Shown here: piece after piece, positions 8,901 through 16,396 of the stretch
How positions within the stretch are numbered: position 1 is the first letter of the stretch
Layout of the letters: each line of letters opens with the position of its first letter
IMG/VR virus record: IMGVR_UViG_3300007508_000047
Coordinates: 1-24,171 of that record
Reading direction: 5' to 3' (one strand)
DNA length: 24,171 bases
Origin: a virus
The notes under the pieces: model-generated
What the model was told of the DNA's origin: nothing
The model's input: only the letters and a program-made list of their open reading frames with translations
Database searches by the model: none
Position numbers and translations under genes: made by a program

Positions 8901-9679
8901 TTGTATCTATTACTGGAGGTAATCAAACTGGTATAGATGTTGACTCAAATGTAATAGTTAAATTCAATCAAACAATGAATGTTGATTCAATAGTGATAAA
9001 TGCTACAGATTCAACAGTTGGATCAGAAAATATCATACTATCTTATGATTCAAATTTTGCAAATTGTATACCTTTGCAAGGTGACTTTTCTTCTTCAAAT
9101 AATGACTCTACTTTTGAATTCAAACCTTTGATTTTGTCAAATACAAGTTTGCAATTAACACAGGACAAAAATCTTTTTTGTAAAGTGACAAGAACGATTA
9201 AAAATAAAGGTGATATGAATTTAGCATCTGCATCTACATTTTCAGGTAACTATGCTAATGTTGCAACAAGTCTTAGTTTTTCAGCATTGAACGCATCTGT
9301 CTATACTGATGGAGGTACAGAAGTCGTATTAGGAACTGGAACATCTGGTTCAATGCCTAATCAGTCTTCATCAATTTCAAGATCAAGTGCTATAGTTATA
9401 CATTTTAATGAGGCAATATTATTATCAACATTCGCAATAGGGTCAGGTAATGAAATCCAATTATCTACTGCTTCAGGTTTTGGATCAGGACATGTAACAT
9501 CAGTTTCATTAGTGAAGACAGGTGAATTTGGAAATTTAATTATGTTAGCACCAACATCTTTATTGACTGCAGGAACAAGATATTATCTGAGAGTTGTTCA
9601 TGGTGTTGGGGGTACAAACGAAGGTGGTAAAGCACTTGCGGCCACTGTATATTTTAATTCATTTACAACTGTATCATAA
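5906..9679 (+). CDS. Multi-domain SbsA/Big_5 Ig-like virion protein (1257 aa)
   Basis: The protein is an array of Ig-like beta domains. Each has the SbsA/Big_5 signature of a strand with F-x-[EQ]-[ST]-M-N-x-x-[ST]-[IV], and most close with a strand around a L-x-x-x-T-x-Y-x-[FIV]-x-V core. Signature strands lie near residues 45 (FTQTITAETVTV), 546 (FSQSMNTSTITV), 721 (FTESMNTQSITV), 1020 (FNQTMNVDSIVI) and 1167 (FNEAILLSTFAI), so about five domains. Between them are other beta modules: an FCCH-like one at about 252-322 (NPCVVTSTAHGL), a second at about 456-535 ending SPASPATGG, and G-E-x-I loops near 218, 826, 850 and 897. Such domains usually mediate surface adhesion or spacing in phage particles. 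The start overlaps the preceding stop (TAATG) and has AGGA at 5894-5897, eight bases upstream. It is probably an outer baseplate or fibre-like decoration protein; the exact location is inference. Confidence 0.75.
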   Translation: MPFNRNEPNNDDGTTFYSNVATYSDTDFENDTIFVPLDTSFNVSFTQTITAETVTVRTQNTDVDVADRNKRGSIQLSSVVQSTKGTASDALNLRALKATSDPAFTNDEAGTPPVLAKDQTADIEVEMENQPSPINPTTIDETDFFSNFSFKPVVNLASNTTYFFNVTPDVKDSFDKPVSLTVGKGFVTDNTKSVITLSNPILGYRVALRDDFDGTYNEGEIILKKGRSTPTAKIVKQEKTSKITYQLELTSFKMNVAYSAANPCVVTSTAHGLAVNDVITIYDIVSGTGLKKQRYTVGSISTDAFVLRNTDTSGFTAGRINYYVNFDNGDIITTDRTDTENIETVIKSRPREVFEDYEMNKLISKVKGSSSGDAFARLIRVDGQTLNYIPIVASDTKEVTSTDSFSNNMIIEQETDNGTLRSFVSANTSPTNNVHPFHTNAPIVTGYDPDAEASMTPTVRILSLTRDNLTATVETNSPHFLSEGDSIVIEGSDQTSYNGTKTITSTPTSNSFTYDVTGSPASPATGGKILLKISGNEQATSFGIDFSQSMNTSTITVANNSHIISANGTSATFSGGQNKASSTIQLSYDEFENLVNIASISANTGNSHFDIIPETLVNARPYKIRVTTACQDLGTTNVEYTNSPDTTFATGLKLFDPTTGKEVIFKDTDPPEIRKISFSTTGSGDVSGKVLESNTASEISNPEDLDTASINLNDESIIVQFTESMNTQSITVNTSDTLPGGSIQMSCDDFETIVQMASAPTVTTTSYLNDTFTFAPKANLSANSNYTVKVKTDVADESENQNFLVTENVSRNKIMTLAAEPSAAYTVGEIIKGTGTLTIRANTGTFVEGLTTGEVIVGDTSLAKGKVYDLNVQTSLIRSIRYTEIPSADDKVHPFIPGENITGENGGTASLSNTSITIPPQGKVISYDNSNPYKITYRQINTERAFTAGSSSANDRVVGVSSNSYGKTSVSTDIVGPGIKTTTTAITVDALFRKTDDSIVSITGGNQTGIDVDSNVIVKFNQTMNVDSIVINATDSTVGSENIILSYDSNFANCIPLQGDFSSSNNDSTFEFKPLILSNTSLQLTQDKNLFCKVTRTIKNKGDMNLASASTFSGNYANVATSLSFSALNASVYTDGGTEVVLGTGTSGSMPNQSSSISRSSAIVIHFNEAILLSTFAIGSGNEIQLSTASGFGSGHVTSVSLVKTGEFGNLIMLAPTSLLTAGTRYYLRVVHGVGGTNEGGKALAATVYFNSFTTVS

Positions 9680-9688
9680 GGATAACAA

Positions 9689-9940
9689 ATGTCTGTAGGT
9701 ATGAACCCAAGTGTTTTGGCAAATGCTATAGCATCGGCTTTACAAAAAGCCGAAAATAATACGGCAGATAGAACATCAGCAAGAAAAGAGTTAGCAACAG
9801 ATTTGGCAAATGCTATAGTTACCGAAGTTAAAAAGGCATCTATTACATCAACAGGCTCTGGAACGGGAACTTTTGTGGGAACTGGATCAGGTCCTGTAAC
9901 GGTTACGACCTTAACGGCAAAATCAACTGTCATTACTTAA
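9689..9940 (+). CDS. Small Ala/Gly/Thr-rich probable structural protein (83 aa)
   Basis: The ATG at 9689 is preceded by AAGGA at 9678-9682 with a six-base gap, one of the clearest ribosome-binding sites in the window. The first ~50 residues are alanine-rich amphipathic helix (NPSVLANAIASALQKAEN, later LATDLANAIVTEVKKA). The last ~30 are Gly/Ser/Thr-rich with beta propensity (GSGTGTFVGTGSGPVTV). This helix-plus-glycine-rich-tail layout resembles small phage structural proteins found beside baseplate or head genes, by my recollection rather than a search. A PAAR spike-tip protein might be expected in such a cluster, but the sequence lacks the Pro-Ala-Ala-Arg repeats, His/Cys metal ligands and length of PAAR proteins. 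It immediately precedes gp25. Confidence 0.8.
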   Translation: MSVGMNPSVLANAIASALQKAENNTADRTSARKELATDLANAIVTEVKKASITSTGSGTGTFVGTGSGPVTVTTLTAKSTVIT

Positions 9941-9946
9941 TAAATA
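9939..9946 (+). promoter_or_regulatory. Candidate late-promoter -10 box (AATAAATA) for the gp25 gene
   Basis: AATAAATA differs by one base from the T4 late-promoter box TATAAATA recognised by gp55. If it sits at -13 to -6 as in T4, transcription would start at 9952, the A of the gp25 start codon. No Shine-Dalgarno sequence precedes that codon. The first two bases overlap the TAA stop of the previous gene, so part of the match is enforced by the stop codon. Promoter activity is inferred. Confidence 0.4.
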
Positions 9947-9951
9947 CTTCT

Positions 9952-10434
9952 ATGTCTAATACTGCAACCGAAAACGATTATTTAAGCATAGGTGGAGGTG
10001 TCAATTTATTTGATGATGAAGCCAGATTCATTCTTAAAAACAGAAACAAAATACAAGAGTTTAAAGACCTTGATTTTCGTTTTGGAAGAAATCCAAACAC
10101 AAATGATGTTGTTCTTTCCACAGGTGATAATGCAGTAAAACAAGCAATAAGAAATATTCTTCTTACACAATATTACGAAAGACCTTTTCGCCCTGGTATT
10201 GGTGCTGGGATTAGATCTTTATTATTTGAACAACAAGACGAAATAACCGCAAGACAGTTAGAAGATGCTATAACCGAAGCCATAGAAAATCATGAGCCAC
10301 GAGCCCGATTATTGAATGTAAGGGTTGAATTAAATGGAGAACATGGCTACAAAGCGACAATCATTTTTGGCATTAGAAACAGAAGCACACCAGTTACATT
10401 CACAACATTCTTAGAAGCACCGAGAGAGATTTAA
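9952..10434 (+). CDS. gp25: gp25-like baseplate wedge protein (GPW/gp25 family)
   Basis: This protein belongs to the GPW/gp25 family. In contractile tails it anchors gp6 in the wedge, and the same fold occurs as TssE in type VI secretion. After a ~35-residue N-terminal extension, the family core runs from about residue 42 (RFGRNPNTNDV), through AVKQAIRNILLTQYYERPFR and PGIGAGIRSLLFE, to the diagnostic EPR at residues 115-117 within NHEPRARLLNVRVEL, and a closing beta strand. At 160 residues it is slightly longer than T4 gp25 (132). It starts 11 bases after the previous gene. There is no visible Shine-Dalgarno sequence, but an AATAAATA box sits immediately upstream. It is followed after two bases by gp6, the same gene pairing seen widely in contractile injection systems. 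Confidence 0.97.
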   Translation: MSNTATENDYLSIGGGVNLFDDEARFILKNRNKIQEFKDLDFRFGRNPNTNDVVLSTGDNAVKQAIRNILLTQYYERPFRPGIGAGIRSLLFEQQDEITARQLEDAITEAIENHEPRARLLNVRVELNGEHGYKATIIFGIRNRSTPVTFTTFLEAPREI

Positions 10435-10436
10435 TC

Positions 10437-12269
10437 ATGGCAGAAGCAAGTAAATTACAAGTATCAGAATTAGATTTTGCTCAAATTAGAGAAAATTTTA
10501 AAACATTCCTATCAACTCAAGATCAATTTAAAGATTATGATACAGATGGTTCAATCATGTCTGTATTATTAGATCTTTTGTCCTATAATACTCATTATAA
10601 TGCATTTTATCTAAACATGGTATCAAATGAGATGTTTCTTGATTCAGCAGTTTTAAGAAATTCAGTCGTTTCTCATGCAAAGGCTCTTGGATATATGCCA
10701 AGATCAAGAAGAGGTGCAGAAGCAAATGTTTCTATTTCTCTTACACCAACAAATAATCCAACATCAGTAACCATAGAGAAAAATACAAAATTTAATACCA
10801 CCGTTGATGGTGTCACTTTTACATTTGTTACTGACACGGCTTACAGTTCTACGGCAAATGGTGATAATGCTACATTAACATTTTCTAATGTTACATTAAA
10901 AGAAGGTCAACCTCTCACTTTTAGATATACTGCTAATAATGAAGATGACAGTCAAAGATTTATCATACCAAATCGTGGTATTGATTCAACTTCAATCACG
11001 GTAACAATTCAAGAATCTTCAGAAGATACGAGACAATATACTTATACTCAAGCATCCGATCTTTTGACTGTTAATTCAACATCAAATGTTTATTATCTTG
11101 AAGAGTCAACCGATTTTAGACCTGAAGTCAAATTTGGTGATGGTGTATATGGGACTAAAATTAAAACAGGTAATCTTGTAATATTAGGATATAATGTATG
11201 TTCAGGTATATTATCAAATGGTGCTAGAACATTCACTCCAGTTTCAACGGTTGCAGGATATTCTGGTGCAACTGTCACAACATCAAATGCCGCATCAGGT
11301 GGTAGTGATGAAGAAACTTCTGATTCCATAAGATTTAATGCGCCAAAACAACTTGCAGTTCAAAATCGTGCGGTTACTGCAAATGATTATAAAAGAATTA
11401 TTGAACGAGATTATCCACAAGCAGATTCCGCTATCGTCTACGGTGGAGAACAAGCAGATCCTCCAGAATTTGGAAAAGTATTCATTGGTATAAAACCTAA
11501 ATCAGGATTGTCACTTACTACTTCTATTAAAGATCAAATTCGTGATGATATTCTAAAAAAATATAATGTAGGTTCAATAACACCTGAGTTTGTTGATTTA
11601 GATACAATTTTTATAAAATTAAATACGACTATAAATTATGATTCACGATTGACCACAAGAACATCAAATGCTATGAGAACCGCAGTTATAAACACTATTA
11701 ATAATTTCTCTGGTGATAAATTAGAAGAATTCAACAATGAATTTAGATTTTCTGTTTTGACTAAATCAATTGATGAGACTGATACTGCAATTTTAGGTAA
11801 TGATACAAAGTTGTATTTGGTAAAAGAATTTATACCCACAATAGGATCATCTCTTACATATACTATAAATTTTAGCAATCAAATACACCATCCACATTCA
11901 GGTTATATTGGTGCAATAACTTCAACAAATTTTTCAATAGTAGATGGTGAAAATGTGTTAAGAACGGATTGTTCGTTAGATGATTTGGATGGTATTATCA
12001 GAATTTTTAGATTAGTAAATAATAAAAAAACGATTGTAAATGCAAATTTAGGAACAATTGATTATATATCTGGTAAAATAGTTTTAAATTCTTTTAATCC
12101 TACTGCATTTGTAGGTTCTAAATTACAAATTACAAGTATACCGGAATCATATGATATAATACCTTTAAGAGAACAAATAGTTCAGATTTCTTCTTCTTTA
12201 TTAACTGTCAATGTAAATGATATATCATCTGTCAAATCTGGAACTCAAACTTTTACATCAACTTCATAA
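10437..12269 (+). CDS. gp6: gp6-like baseplate wedge protein (baseplate J family)
   Basis: gp6 forms the inner ring of the baseplate wedge and dimerises to join neighbouring wedges. The N-terminal segment (residues 11-96) is highly typical of T4-like gp6: DFAQIRENFKTFL, then DGSIMSVLLDLLSYNTHYNA and MFLDSAVLRNSVVSHAKALG. A beta domain follows. The J-like core starts near residue 310 with NRAVTANDYKRIIERDYPQA, then a GKVFIGIKPKSG strand and an IRDDILKKYNVGSITPEFVD segment. The length, 610 residues, is close to T4 gp6 (660). The start codon has GAGAGAG at 10422-10428, eight bases upstream. The gene lies two bases after gp25 and is followed by a 23-base gap. No internal oddity is seen. Confidence 0.95.
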   Translation: MAEASKLQVSELDFAQIRENFKTFLSTQDQFKDYDTDGSIMSVLLDLLSYNTHYNAFYLNMVSNEMFLDSAVLRNSVVSHAKALGYMPRSRRGAEANVSISLTPTNNPTSVTIEKNTKFNTTVDGVTFTFVTDTAYSSTANGDNATLTFSNVTLKEGQPLTFRYTANNEDDSQRFIIPNRGIDSTSITVTIQESSEDTRQYTYTQASDLLTVNSTSNVYYLEESTDFRPEVKFGDGVYGTKIKTGNLVILGYNVCSGILSNGARTFTPVSTVAGYSGATVTTSNAASGGSDEETSDSIRFNAPKQLAVQNRAVTANDYKRIIERDYPQADSAIVYGGEQADPPEFGKVFIGIKPKSGLSLTTSIKDQIRDDILKKYNVGSITPEFVDLDTIFIKLNTTINYDSRLTTRTSNAMRTAVINTINNFSGDKLEEFNNEFRFSVLTKSIDETDTAILGNDTKLYLVKEFIPTIGSSLTYTINFSNQIHHPHSGYIGAITSTNFSIVDGENVLRTDCSLDDLDGIIRIFRLVNNKKTIVNANLGTIDYISGKIVLNSFNPTAFVGSKLQITSIPESYDIIPLREQIVQISSSLLTVNVNDISSVKSGTQTFTSTS

Positions 12270-12292
12270 CCGTAGGAACTGAGTAGTAATAA

Positions 12293-15200
12293 ATGGCGTT
12301 TGATTATTTAAAAGATACAGACCATATAACACTAGATGAAAAGGTTTCATCATTAATTCCTGGTGAATTTCCAGAATTTTTTAGAGAAGATGGAAAAGAT
12401 CTTGTAAATTTTTTCAAAACTTATTATAAATTTTTAGAGACAAATGAACTTGTAATTTCAAGTATTGAACAAAATGAATATTTTGTTACAACCGAAAGAG
12501 AAGACCCTTTTTTACTTGAAGATGGTGATAATTTAGTATTGGAGAGTAGCAGAACAACAACTTCTGCTTTTTCAAAAGGTGAAAAAATAAAAGGACAATC
12601 TTCAGGAGCCGAAGCAATAGTTGATAGGAATATTATAACAACTGATACACTTATTTTTGCTTCTGATCTTACAAGAAAAAATTTTGATGTTGGAGAAATA
12701 ATTGTAGGACAAACAAATAGATGTGAGGCCAAAGTTGTTTCTTTTCGCAAAAATCCATTATTTGCATCTCGCACACTTTTAAGAGGTATTGATGTTGATT
12801 CTACTTCTGAAGATTTTTTAAATTATTTTAGAAAAGAATTTTTATCGGATTTACCTGAAAATCTTGAAACAGACAAGAGACTTCTTCTCAAACATATAAT
12901 AAAAATTTATAGATCAAAAGGTTCTACCGATTCATTCAAATCTCTATTTAAAGCCTTATATGATATTCAAGATTTAGATATTTATTATCCGAAAAACGAT
13001 TTGCTCAAGCCGTCATCTGGTGATTGGAGAAGAGAAAACACTTTAAGAATCATCACAGACGATTCTAATGATAAATTTGAATCAAGAACCATTACAGGTC
13101 AATTATCAAGTGCCACGGCAATTGTAGATAGAGTAGAAAATTTTGTATCTGGTGCCTTGCAAGTTACTGAATTGTTTTTGACAGATATTTCAGGAACATT
13201 TATAGTTGGTGAAACGGTACAATCTTCAACATATAATGGTACGACAGGATCAGGTGTTACACAAGGTGTTTTAACAGACATCAATATTATTAGTGCAGGA
13301 ACAAATTATCTTGTTGGTGATGTTGTATCAGTAACCGGAGGCGGAGGTCAAGATGCCGCCGCAAGAGTTGAAACTATTGGAACTGGATCAATTAGAGGTT
13401 TTACTGTCTATGATGGTGGTGATGGATATATTAATGGTACTGCTCTATCAGTTAATAATTTTGCTACAGGAGGAGATGGTGTAACCGGAGAAGTTTCAGG
13501 AATTTCACATACATTTTCATTTACAACTGTTCAAGATATTATTGCAGATGTTCAATTTGTTACATTAAATTCTACTGAATTTGGTTTACAAGGTAGCACT
13601 ACTGCCAATGTAGCAAATACCTTAATTGAGGCTTTAGGTTTTGCTGTAACACAGATAGGTGCAGTATCAAATGTAAAAGCGACAGGATTAGGTACAGGTT
13701 ATGAAGCATCTCCTATAATTTCTTTAAAACAGCCTGAGATTAAAAAATTCTCTGAAACGGGTATTAGTATTTTGAATTTAAATTCAGATCCTGATAGTTC
13801 ATCTTTAACAAATGCCATTAGTGGATCTTTTACTATAGATGAAAGAATAACTTCAGCGACTGGGCAAAAAGTTGGAACATTTCATGGTATTGTAGCAACC
13901 GAATCAACAATTGATGATCCAACAAGAATAAGATTTAAACCTTTACATTATTTGGGTGCTTTTGGATTAGGTAGATATGATTTAATACCTAATACAACAA
14001 ATTATATTAATACAACTGCTCCAGCAATTTATGATATACAAATTGTGCAAACTGGAAACACAACTACAAATACATTTAAATATCGTAGAGGTGTAAATGC
14101 GGCTAGTGCAAATTCAACCAATGCATCAAATACTGATTTTACTGAATATACAAATACTCCAACCACAATAACTGCTGAAGATCAAAAACTTACATTTCCT
14201 GTATCTAGCATAACTAGAAGTTCTACAACTGCAACTGTAACAACTTCCAAAAAACATGGATTTGTAACAGGTCAAAAGGTAATAATATCTGGAGCAACTC
14301 AAGCAGAATATAATGGACAACAAACAATAACTGTTGCGAGTACAACTACATTTACTTATACTGTTTCAGGAAGTCCTGCCACTCCAGCAACTACTGCTAG
14401 TGCCATAACATATGATGAAAATGTTGCGGTAAGATTTACTTTGCCTTTTGGGCATGAGTCAGATGACCGATATCTCATGTCAACTGTAAACTTTACGAAT
14501 GATGATATAATAACGGGTTTTAGAAGTAACTCTCAAGCAACTGTAAATACAGGTGTAGCCGTTGCTGATGGTGGTATCAGAGGAAATAATGCGACTGTTG
14601 ATGTTTCAGGTTTAGCGGCTGGTTCAGTCAAATCTATTGAAATAACAAATTTTGGTGTAGGTTATGCTACTCCTCCAACGGTAAGTCTTGCCACCAAAGG
14701 AGGAGGAAATGCAAATTTAACTGCTAATATCGGTGCCGTAGGTGTAACTCCAGGTTCATATAGAAATAGGGATGGTCAACTAAGTTCAGAGAAAAAATTA
14801 ATTGATAGTAATTTTTATCAAGATTACAGTTATAGTTTAAGAAGCACAAAACAACTGAGCAAATATAAACCAACTGTTGAAAAATTACTTCACCCTGCAG
14901 GTATGAAAATGTTTGGAGAATTGAGAGATCAAGAAATCAATCTTCAAATGGGTTTTGATAATATTTTTCAACAAGAACAATCTGGTGATGCGATATTATT
15001 AGAAGATGGTGATAACATTTTAACAGAATTGTATTTTGATCCAACACATTCTATTCAATTAAATCAAAATAAACTGTTATCTAATGCCTCTGGTGGAACA
15101 ATCTCTTACACTGGTAATTCTGTAACTATTACTGGTTCTGATGCTACATTTCTTGATTTAGAAACTGCAACTCCTGGTGGATCTGGTGTTTTAAGAAATG

Positions 15201-16384
15201 AAGATCAGACTAGATTGGAATTAAATGAAAGTACAGGAACAGATTTTGCAAATGATTATCCTGAGAATTCAACTTTTGTAATTGATGATGAACAGGCATT
15301 CATTGTTTCATATGGTGAATTACTATTAGAAAATTCTTTGATAGGTACATTAAATTCTTCTTCTTCAAATGTTTTAAGTACCATCACTATTACAAATACT
15401 ACTGCCACATTTTCTGTTGGAGAAACTGTAACGCAAAAAACAGATGATGTATTGACTTTAGAACCTGTTACGGATGCTTCAAATACTACAACAATTGGTG
15501 ATTTATTGCTTGAAACATCAAATACTACTTTTGTAGAACGATTAACTTTTAATGATCAAACTACAACGGGTTCGGGTATTGTTCATTCTTATTTTACTGA
15601 TCCTGCTAATAATAAAATATTGATTTTACATTCTTCCAATGGAGCATTTTTAACAAGTGCAAATGCTGAAGGGGTAACATCAGGAGCCAGTGCAAATCTA
15701 TCGTCTTTTTCAAATAATTTAATTTATGGTGTTGGCACAGATTTTGAAGATGATTTAAGAGTAGATGATGATATAACCATAGTCGGTATATCAGGGTCAA
15801 TGAAAGTTACAGAAATTATCAATTCATCAGCAATTATATGTAATACAACAATTGGTACTGGTGTTACATTATATTTTGATAATTCTACGATAAAACATAA
15901 TTTTTTAAATGAAACATCTATAAGAGGTACTACGAGTGCCAATGGAATATTAGATGGTAGTACAACAATAACAGGAGCAAATACATTTTTTGACAATGAT
16001 CTTGATGAAAATGATATAATTACATTATCTTCTAATACATCACAAAAAGTTCAAGTGACTTCAATTACAAATTCTACTCAAATAGTGGTAAATACTGCCA
16101 TAGGAGATGGTTCATTAAATCAAACTTTTAATTTTGTGGGTTCAAGAAGATTGGACTTTGAGAGAAATAGAACTGTTTTAACTTTAAATAGACCTTATTT
16201 GGGATCAAATAACTTTTTAAGAGTTAATGATACAATAGCATCAAATGGTTTTCTGTTACTTGAAGATGGGGTAGGATTGTTAAATGTTGAATATCAAGCA
16301 ACGACTTCTACAAAAGGAACATTTCAATTTGAAGACTTGTCTACATTTTCAGAACAGTCTTCAAAATTCATCACAATTATCTGA
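12293..16384 (+). CDS. gp7-position baseplate wedge protein, enlarged (1363 aa)
   Basis: It lies between gp6 and gp8, the slot of T4 gene 7 (wedge initiator, 1032 aa), and is likely its functional counterpart. Similarity to T4 gp7 itself is not obvious to me. The N-terminus (residues 1-60) contains PEFFREDGKDLVNFFKTYYK. A second helical segment, about 185-245, reads LLLKHIIKIYRSKGSTDSFK then LFKALYDIQDLDIYYP. Both look like conserved elements of large marine myovirus wedge proteins. Beta-rich G-x-GY repeats follow (about 335-480 and 780-820). A conserved segment at about 831-880 includes FYQDYSYSL and LHPAGMKMFGE. The last ~490 residues are repetitive beta modules. LLEDG occurs three times, near residues 74, 902 and 1321. 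An AGGA at 12274-12277 is 15 bases before ATG, rather far for a Shine-Dalgarno sequence. Confidence 0.75.
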   Translation: MAFDYLKDTDHITLDEKVSSLIPGEFPEFFREDGKDLVNFFKTYYKFLETNELVISSIEQNEYFVTTEREDPFLLEDGDNLVLESSRTTTSAFSKGEKIKGQSSGAEAIVDRNIITTDTLIFASDLTRKNFDVGEIIVGQTNRCEAKVVSFRKNPLFASRTLLRGIDVDSTSEDFLNYFRKEFLSDLPENLETDKRLLLKHIIKIYRSKGSTDSFKSLFKALYDIQDLDIYYPKNDLLKPSSGDWRRENTLRIITDDSNDKFESRTITGQLSSATAIVDRVENFVSGALQVTELFLTDISGTFIVGETVQSSTYNGTTGSGVTQGVLTDINIISAGTNYLVGDVVSVTGGGGQDAAARVETIGTGSIRGFTVYDGGDGYINGTALSVNNFATGGDGVTGEVSGISHTFSFTTVQDIIADVQFVTLNSTEFGLQGSTTANVANTLIEALGFAVTQIGAVSNVKATGLGTGYEASPIISLKQPEIKKFSETGISILNLNSDPDSSSLTNAISGSFTIDERITSATGQKVGTFHGIVATESTIDDPTRIRFKPLHYLGAFGLGRYDLIPNTTNYINTTAPAIYDIQIVQTGNTTTNTFKYRRGVNAASANSTNASNTDFTEYTNTPTTITAEDQKLTFPVSSITRSSTTATVTTSKKHGFVTGQKVIISGATQAEYNGQQTITVASTTTFTYTVSGSPATPATTASAITYDENVAVRFTLPFGHESDDRYLMSTVNFTNDDIITGFRSNSQATVNTGVAVADGGIRGNNATVDVSGLAAGSVKSIEITNFGVGYATPPTVSLATKGGGNANLTANIGAVGVTPGSYRNRDGQLSSEKKLIDSNFYQDYSYSLRSTKQLSKYKPTVEKLLHPAGMKMFGELRDQEINLQMGFDNIFQQEQSGDAILLEDGDNILTELYFDPTHSIQLNQNKLLSNASGGTISYTGNSVTITGSDATFLDLETATPGGSGVLRNEDQTRLELNESTGTDFANDYPENSTFVIDDEQAFIVSYGELLLENSLIGTLNSSSSNVLSTITITNTTATFSVGETVTQKTDDVLTLEPVTDASNTTTIGDLLLETSNTTFVERLTFNDQTTTGSGIVHSYFTDPANNKILILHSSNGAFLTSANAEGVTSGASANLSSFSNNLIYGVGTDFEDDLRVDDDITIVGISGSMKVTEIINSSAIICNTTIGTGVTLYFDNSTIKHNFLNETSIRGTTSANGILDGSTTITGANTFFDNDLDENDIITLSSNTSQKVQVTSITNSTQIVVNTAIGDGSLNQTFNFVGSRRLDFERNRTVLTLNRPYLGSNNFLRVNDTIASNGFLLLEDGVGLLNVEYQATTSTKGTFQFEDLSTFSEQSSKFITII

Positions 16385-16391
16385 ATAAATA
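16384..16391 (+). promoter_or_regulatory. Candidate late-promoter -10 box (AATAAATA) for the gp8 gene
   Basis: AATAAATA is one base from the T4 late box TATAAATA. With T4 spacing the +1 would be 16397, exactly the A of the gp8 start codon. No Shine-Dalgarno sequence precedes this start. Only the first A belongs to the upstream TGA stop, so the match is not forced by the stop codon. Activity is inferred. Confidence 0.45.
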
Positions 16392-16396
16392 ATAAT

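Noticed and set aside
12270-12292. Terminator or promoter in the largest intergenic gap
   Set aside because: The gap is only 23 bases, with no stem-loop and no clear promoter box. The AATAAAT before the ATG is largely stop-codon and A+T composition.
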